From contig DHIZ01000250.1 of the NCBI GenBank assembly GCA_002404055.1, forward strand, positions 401 to 9,972: a stretch of 9,572 bases of DNA, given 5' to 3'. Below, piece by piece: positions 6,315-9,572 of the stretch. A program made the position numbers and the translations under genes. The DNA is from Chloroflexi bacterium UBA4733. Its GTDB lineage: Bacteria; Chloroflexota; UBA4733. The first letter of the stretch is position 1. Each line of letters opens with the position of its first letter. The notes beneath the pieces were generated by a model, which searched no databases, was not told the origin of the DNA, and was given only the letters and a program-made list of their open reading frames with translations.

Positions 6315-7727
6315 TTAGCGCGCCGGCGTATTCGCCAGCACCGCGTCGAGCTTCTGGGCAATGCGCTGGGTGGCCGCCTCGACCGTCTCCGAACCGCCCC
6401 AGACCGCCTGCATCTCGGAGTCAATGGCGTTATTCAGTTCATTCGAGTAGGGCGTCTCTGGGACCGGATGGGCGTTGGCCTGCTCGTCGGCGAACGCCTT
6501 CATGTTGAGGGTGGGGATGGACTTCACGAAGTCGTTCACCGCCGGCAGATAGGCGGGGAAGACGGCGCCGCCCTTGGCCAGGAAGATCTCGCCTTCCTTA
6601 CCGAGCCAGCGGATGAAGGTCCAGGCAGCGTCCTTGTTCTTACTGCCGCTCCACAGGCCGTAGGCCAGGCTGTTGGTCTCGCTGATGCGCCCTTTGGGAC
6701 CTGTCGGCAGCGGCGCCACGTCCCACTTGAAGCGGCTGCCGATCTGTTTCTGGTAGTTGTGGATCACCCAGTCGCCGTTGGTAATCATGGCGGCGTGACC
6801 GGTCCAGAACGTCTGGTCGGCCGACTGTCCCGTCAGGTCCTTGACAGTGGGCGAAACGTGGTACTTGTTGGACAGGTCGGCACACCACTGGATGGCCGCC
6901 ATAGCCTCCGGTGTGCCGAGCGTCACCTTTTTGCCCCAGGGACCGTCCAAGATGTCGCCACCATTCATCCAGACGAAGTTCCACCAGAATGTCTGCCCGG
7001 CGGTAGAGGCGATCACGCCGTACTGGCGGGTCGGGCCGCTGCCTTTGGTCAGCTTCTGGGCTGTGCTCAGCATGTCGTCACCGCCGCCGGCCGACCATTT
7101 CCAGGTGTCGGTGGGATAGGGGACGCTGGCCGCATCGAAGAGGTCCTTGTTGTAGAACAGGGCGACGGTATCCCAGTCTTTCGGGAAGCCCAGGAGCTTA
7201 TTCTGGTAGGTGTAGTACTGCACATACGTCGGCCCGTAGTCGCTCATCGAGACTTTGTCCCGTGAGACCAACGGCGACAGGTCGACAAGCGTGCCGTTGG
7301 TCGCCATGGCCGGGAAGAAGGAGGTGCTGAGCCAGAACACATCGGGCGCGGCGCCTCCGGCCAGCTCCGTCTGGACCTTGGTCAGGTAGTCCGACACTGT
7401 ATGCCGGACGGAAATCTTGACGTTTGGCGTGGCCTTCTGGAAGCCGTCGATCATCTGCTGCTCGACGTCGAAGTGATTGTTGTCCCAGAGCTCGAAGCTG
7501 ACCTCGCTCTGCTGGCCGGCGGGCTGGGATGCCGCTGCCGGCTGGACCGACGATGCCTTCGCCGTCCCCGCCACGGCGGCGCTGGTCGTGCTGGCGACCG
7601 TTTGGGCCGTCCCCGAACCGCAGGCAGCGAGCACGTCAAGGGAGGCCAGCGCGGCTGCCAGGCCGAACACACGCAAGACCGCCCGCCGAGAGGTTCGCCG
7701 CATTGCTACCGACTGATCGCTAGACAT
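6315..7727 (-). CDS. ABC transporter extracellular sugar-binding lipoprotein (solute-binding family 1)
   Basis: A 470-residue secreted lipoprotein of the UgpB/MalE-like family that captures a sugar or oligosaccharide for an ABC importer. The leader has twin arginines (SRRAVLR, 13-19), a hydrophobic stretch and the lipobox LAAC (33-36), so Tat export and lipid anchoring at C36 are likely. A flexible Ser/Ala/Thr/Gln-rich linker runs to about 73. The binding domain starts with VSFELWDNN and contains the family-typical PDVFWLSTSFFPAMATNGTLVDLSPL, LLGFPKDWDTVALFYNKDLFDAA and a late AAWTFIRWLGKEGE. The start is set by AAAGGAG about six bases upstream. The length is normal. No permease or ATPase genes follow; the next gene downstream is the toxin-antitoxin pair. 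It therefore either uses permeases encoded elsewhere or is an orphan. Specificity cannot be told. Confidence 0.9.
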   Translation of the reverse strand: MSSDQSVAMRRTSRRAVLRVFGLAAALASLDVLAACGSGTAQTVASTTSAAVAGTAKASSVQPAAASQPAGQQSEVSFELWDNNHFDVEQQMIDGFQKATPNVKISVRHTVSDYLTKVQTELAGGAAPDVFWLSTSFFPAMATNGTLVDLSPLVSRDKVSMSDYGPTYVQYYTYQNKLLGFPKDWDTVALFYNKDLFDAASVPYPTDTWKWSAGGGDDMLSTAQKLTKGSGPTRQYGVIASTAGQTFWWNFVWMNGGDILDGPWGKKVTLGTPEAMAAIQWCADLSNKYHVSPTVKDLTGQSADQTFWTGHAAMITNGDWVIHNYQKQIGSRFKWDVAPLPTGPKGRISETNSLAYGLWSGSKNKDAAWTFIRWLGKEGEIFLAKGGAVFPAYLPAVNDFVKSIPTLNMKAFADEQANAHPVPETPYSNELNNAIDSEMQAVWGGSETVEAATQRIAQKLDAVLANTPAR

Positions 7728-7748
7728 GATGTTCTCCTTTCAACCACC

Positions 7749-7777
7749 ATCATGCAAGAACCATCAGGGACTGTCAA
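7749..7777 (-). promoter_or_regulatory. Sigma-70-type promoter of the solute-binding protein gene
   Basis: On the minus strand a perfect TTGACA (7777-7772) is followed by a 17-base spacer and CATGAT (7754-7749, 4/6 match to TATAAT). Transcription would start near 7742, leaving a leader of about 15 bases that holds the AAGGAG ribosome-binding site before ATG 7727. Confidence 0.55.
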
Positions 7778-7821
7778 CTGGTCGAACCGACTCCTCAGTA
7801 CGTCCAAGAACGAGAGCACGG

Positions 7822-7850
7822 TTGCTTGTTGGCCTGACTGCCTTTACAAT
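7822..7850 (+). promoter_or_regulatory. Probable promoter of the DUF1003 gene
   Basis: TTGCTT (7822-7827), a 17-base spacer and TACAAT (7845-7850, 5/6 match) form a sigma-70-like promoter. It lies about 100 bases before ATG 7951 and diverges from the solute-binding protein promoter. The leader contains a GC-rich stretch around 7880-7915 with partial self-complementarity. Confidence 0.4.
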
Positions 7851-7950
7851 GCATGGGCGAGCAGCGTGCCAGCGCGATTCCCTTCGGCGGCGAGCGGCGT
7901 CGCCGTGGGTCGGGCGTAGATGACCACGCATAGCCAGGGAAAGGATCGTG

Positions 7951-8505
7951 ATGCTCAACGAGTCGATGCTGCAGCATTTCAAAGATGATGTGGTGATGGT
8001 GGAGCACCGCCTGGGCAATGACATCACCAAACTGGTACCGCACTGGAAGCACGCTCATCCGCCGGTGCGCAACGTCAACAAAGAGGTAGATCAGAGCTTC
8101 AGCGCGTTGGAGCGTCTTGCCCTGGTGGTGACACGGCGGGTGGGTACGCCCGGCTTCTTTCTGCTCATCGCCGCCTGGACGGTCATCTGGCTGCTCTGGA
8201 ACACGATCGCGCCGCGCGGCGACCGTTTTGATCCGGCGCCTGCCTTTGTCCTCTGGCTGTTCATCTCTAACATGATCCAGATCTTCCTGATGCCGCTGAT
8301 CATGGTGGGACAGAACCTCCTGAACCGGCACGCCGAGATGCAGGCCGAGGCGGACTTCCAGATCAACCAGACCGCCGAGCGGGAGATCGGGGCCATCCTC
8401 CTCCATCTGGAGCATCAGGCAGCGGTCCTGGAGCACCAGGGGGATCTTAGCCTGCAGATACTGCACCGCCTGGAGCCGGCGGGGGCAGCGGCAGCGGACG
8501 GGTAG
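7951..8505 (+). CDS. DUF1003 family inner-membrane protein
   Basis: A 184-residue protein with the DUF1003 layout. The N-terminal soluble region contains FSALERLALVVTRRVGTPGFF. Two membrane segments follow, at about 67-87 (FFLLIAAWTVIWLLWNTIA) and 97-120 (AFVLWLFISNMIQIFLMPLIM), joined by a short loop with the family FDPxPxF motif (93-99). A C-terminal amphipathic, probably coiled, region follows (HAEMQAEADFQINQTAEREI, 127-146). Function of the family is not established. The ATG at 7951 is preferred because AGGA (7942-7945) is five bases upstream; the GTG just before it (7948) is possible. The gene appears intact. Nothing in it points to defence. Confidence 0.85.
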   Translation: MLNESMLQHFKDDVVMVEHRLGNDITKLVPHWKHAHPPVRNVNKEVDQSFSALERLALVVTRRVGTPGFFLLIAAWTVIWLLWNTIAPRGDRFDPAPAFVLWLFISNMIQIFLMPLIMVGQNLLNRHAEMQAEADFQINQTAEREIGAILLHLEHQAAVLEHQGDLSLQILHRLEPAGAAAADG

Positions 8506-8514
8506 GTGGCAGCG

Positions 8515-8637
8515 ATGGCGCCAACCGCGCGACGTTACACGGTCGACGAATGGCTGGACTCGTCGGAGAACAGCATGCTGGCCGAACTGGTCGAAGGGGT
8601 ACCGGTCGAGCGCATATCCAGGTGGGGTGGATGGTAG
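8515..8637 (+). pseudogene. Uma2-family (DUF820) nuclease-fold gene remnant, N-terminal 40 codons
   Basis: A short frame from ATG 8515, with AGGTGG (8504-8509) five bases upstream. It encodes 40 residues beginning RYTVDEWLDSSENSMLAELVEGVPVE (7-32). This matches the opening of Uma2 proteins, which usually reads YTVEEYL...YELVDGELVE. The family has a PD-(D/E)XK nuclease-like fold and is about 180-200 residues. After about base 8610 the similarity stops and the frame ends (TAG 8635-8637), so all the catalytic part is absent. It begins 10 bases after the DUF1003 stop and ends 10 bases before the chosen start of the BrxA-like gene. Similarity is judged by eye. Confidence 0.6.
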
Positions 8638-8647
8638 GGGCGAGACG

Positions 8648-9433
8648 GTGACGACAATAAGAGGGATCCTTTCGCCCGGCCAGCAGCCGATAACTGCCCG
8701 GCTGGCCGGGGCGGGGTCACTGCGGCAAGAGTTAGAGGCGGTGCTCACCGCTGCTCCGTGTGATGCCACGTCTGCTGCCTATCGCGCCCTGGTGCTGGAC
8801 GGTAACGTCGCGGGGAAACCCTCCTACTCCGCGCGCCGGCACGTCTGGACCCATCTGAAGCTGCGCTACGTGCTCAACCCGGCTGTGGCGCCATTCCCCG
8901 CCTTCGCCGACGCGATGCGGAACAGCAGCATGCCCGAGGATCGTGGACTGCTCTGCCTGCTGATGCTGGCGCGAACCGATCGCCTGTTCCGGGAGGTAAC
9001 GCTGGAGTGTGTGAGCGACTCGCTGCAGCGGGCCGGCGTCCTCGTTGATACCGCCGCCGTGCAGGAGAGCATCGACCGACGGGTGCGCGAGTCCGGCGCG
9101 GCCTGGGGCGACCAGACCCGGCGCACCGCCCGCGCCCATCTGCTTTCCGCCTTGAAGGACTTCGGCCTCCTGCGCGGTTCTGCCGCCAAACGCACGGCTA
9201 CTCCGCGTCCGGGGGCGTCGGTCATCACCTTCGCGGCTCTGCTGGGCAAGGAGGAGGGACTGACCGATCGCCAGATTCTGGCCAGCCGCTGGTTCCGGCT
9301 CCTGGGCCTGCCGGCGGAACAGGTGGTGCAGCTCCTCTATGCGGCGGCCAGGAATGGCGCCGTGGCTTTCCGTATGCAAGCGGACGTCGTGGAGATTGAT
9401 CTGCCGGAGCCTGCGGTTGCGGCCTCAGCCTGA
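8648..9433 (+). CDS. brxA: BrxA-like (DUF1819) protein
   Basis: A 261-residue soluble, mainly helical protein that I read as DUF1819/BrxA. Numbering from the longer GTG 8627 start (268 residues), the centre has PEDRGLLCLLMLARTDRLFREV (103-124). Next comes the segment WGDQTRRTARAHLLSALKDFGLLRGSAAKR (160-189), the most BrxA-like part: a W-S/G-x-x-T-x-R/K stretch, then an alanine-rich helix, then DFGLL. A C-terminal winged-helix-like end follows (LGLPAEQVVQLLYAAARNGAVAFRMQADVVEIDLP). BrxA is a small DNA-binding protein usually encoded first in BREX operons. GTG 8648 is chosen for AGGGG (8636-8640) seven bases upstream; GTG 8627 has its purine run too close. No BREX gene follows in the window, and a terminator-like hairpin comes just after the stop. 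The match is remote and by eye; a different helical family is possible. Confidence 0.55.
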   Translation: MTTIRGILSPGQQPITARLAGAGSLRQELEAVLTAAPCDATSAAYRALVLDGNVAGKPSYSARRHVWTHLKLRYVLNPAVAPFPAFADAMRNSSMPEDRGLLCLLMLARTDRLFREVTLECVSDSLQRAGVLVDTAAVQESIDRRVRESGAAWGDQTRRTARAHLLSALKDFGLLRGSAAKRTATPRPGASVITFAALLGKEEGLTDRQILASRWFRLLGLPAEQVVQLLYAAARNGAVAFRMQADVVEIDLPEPAVAASA

Positions 9434-9435
9434 CG

Positions 9436-9528
9436 GTGTGCCCACTGCGCCCGGCGATGCCGGCTCCAGCGCCGGCCTTTTCGACGGTTGCGGTCCGGGC
9501 CTGGCAGTGTACCCGCTGCGCCCGGCGA
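9436..9528. repeat. Imperfect 22-bp direct repeat
   Basis: Bases 9436-9456/7 and 9507-9528 share the core CTGCGCCCGGCGA and the preceding GTGTRCCC, with only two mismatches over 22 bases (71 bases apart). Each copy is followed directly by a different inverted repeat, suggesting a modular intergenic repeat unit. Confidence 0.6.
9459..9481 (+). terminator. Probable intrinsic terminator after the BrxA-like gene
   Basis: GCCGGC, a 6-base loop (tccagc) and GCCGGC form a perfect GC stem, followed by CTTTT. It lies 26 bases after the brxA-like stop. The T-run is short, so strength is uncertain. Confidence 0.55.
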
Positions 9529-9572
9529 CTGAAGTCGCGGGCTAGATTTTGCGAAGTCCGCCTGCGCGGACT
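9522..9572. repeat. Two adjacent palindromes at the window end
   Basis: The first (9522-9541) pairs CCGGCGACT with AGTCGCGGG across GA, with one mismatch. The second (9555-9572) is a perfect AGTCCGC-ctgc-GCGGACT hairpin that reaches the last base and may continue. Such paired palindromes resemble dispersed intergenic repeats I recall from Chloroflexota-type genomes; copy number cannot be judged here. Confidence 0.55.

Noticed and set aside
6468..7265. 265-codon plus-strand frame opposite the solute-binding protein gene
   Set aside because: Antisense shadow of a complete, well-matched lipoprotein gene.
7795..8769. 324-codon open frame on the minus strand opposite the DUF1003 and Uma2 region
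   Set aside because: The plus strand holds a convincing DUF1003 protein with a ribosome-binding site; the minus product is low-complexity, rich in Arg, Pro and His.
1..9572. CRISPR array, insertion sequence or integrase in the window
   Set aside because: No regularly spaced repeats and no transposase or recombinase motifs were seen; the repeats at the end are too few and too irregular.

Overview
The window is about 60% or more GC (estimated by eye). Several genes start with GTG or TTG, and it carries a Tat-type sugar-binding lipoprotein. This suggests a high-GC soil or thermophile-type bacterium. Chloroflexota is my best guess, from the style of the lipoprotein and the terminal palindromes, but no marker gene proves it.

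Layout. (1) 1-4322, plus strand: the distal end of a type 1 BREX phage-defence operon in its usual order, the 3' part of pglX, then pglZ, then brxL. It is damaged. PglX loses its extreme C-terminus and runs into a pglZ that has no N-terminal third, with only an in-frame TAA between them. BrxL lacks about 120 internal residues just ahead of its Walker A motif. (2) 4432-5491, plus: an intact short-chain dehydrogenase and a small Arg- and Cys-rich protein. (3) 5554-6026, minus: a MntA-type nucleotidyltransferase antitoxin overlapping a HepT toxin reduced to its C-terminal 56 residues. (4) 6315-7727, minus: a complete family 1 sugar-binding lipoprotein with a good promoter but no permeases beside it. 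(5) 7951-8505, plus: a DUF1003 membrane protein, followed by a 40-codon remnant of a Uma2-family gene. (6) 8648-9433, plus: a BrxA-like (DUF1819) protein, a family normally encoded at the start of BREX operons. (7) 9434-9572: a terminator-like hairpin, a 22-bp imperfect direct repeat and two further palindromes.

Reading. This is a defence-type accessory region: BREX parts at both ends, and a toxin-antitoxin pair and metabolic genes between. Its most striking property is that at least four genes (pglX/pglZ, brxL, hepT, uma2) have each lost a discrete block while the flanking sequence still reads well. Either the locus decays by repeated deletion, or the assembly has dropped segments, or (least likely) these are shortened functional versions. 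I see no clearly new system. The shortened BREX module and the BrxA-like gene at the far end are the parts to examine.
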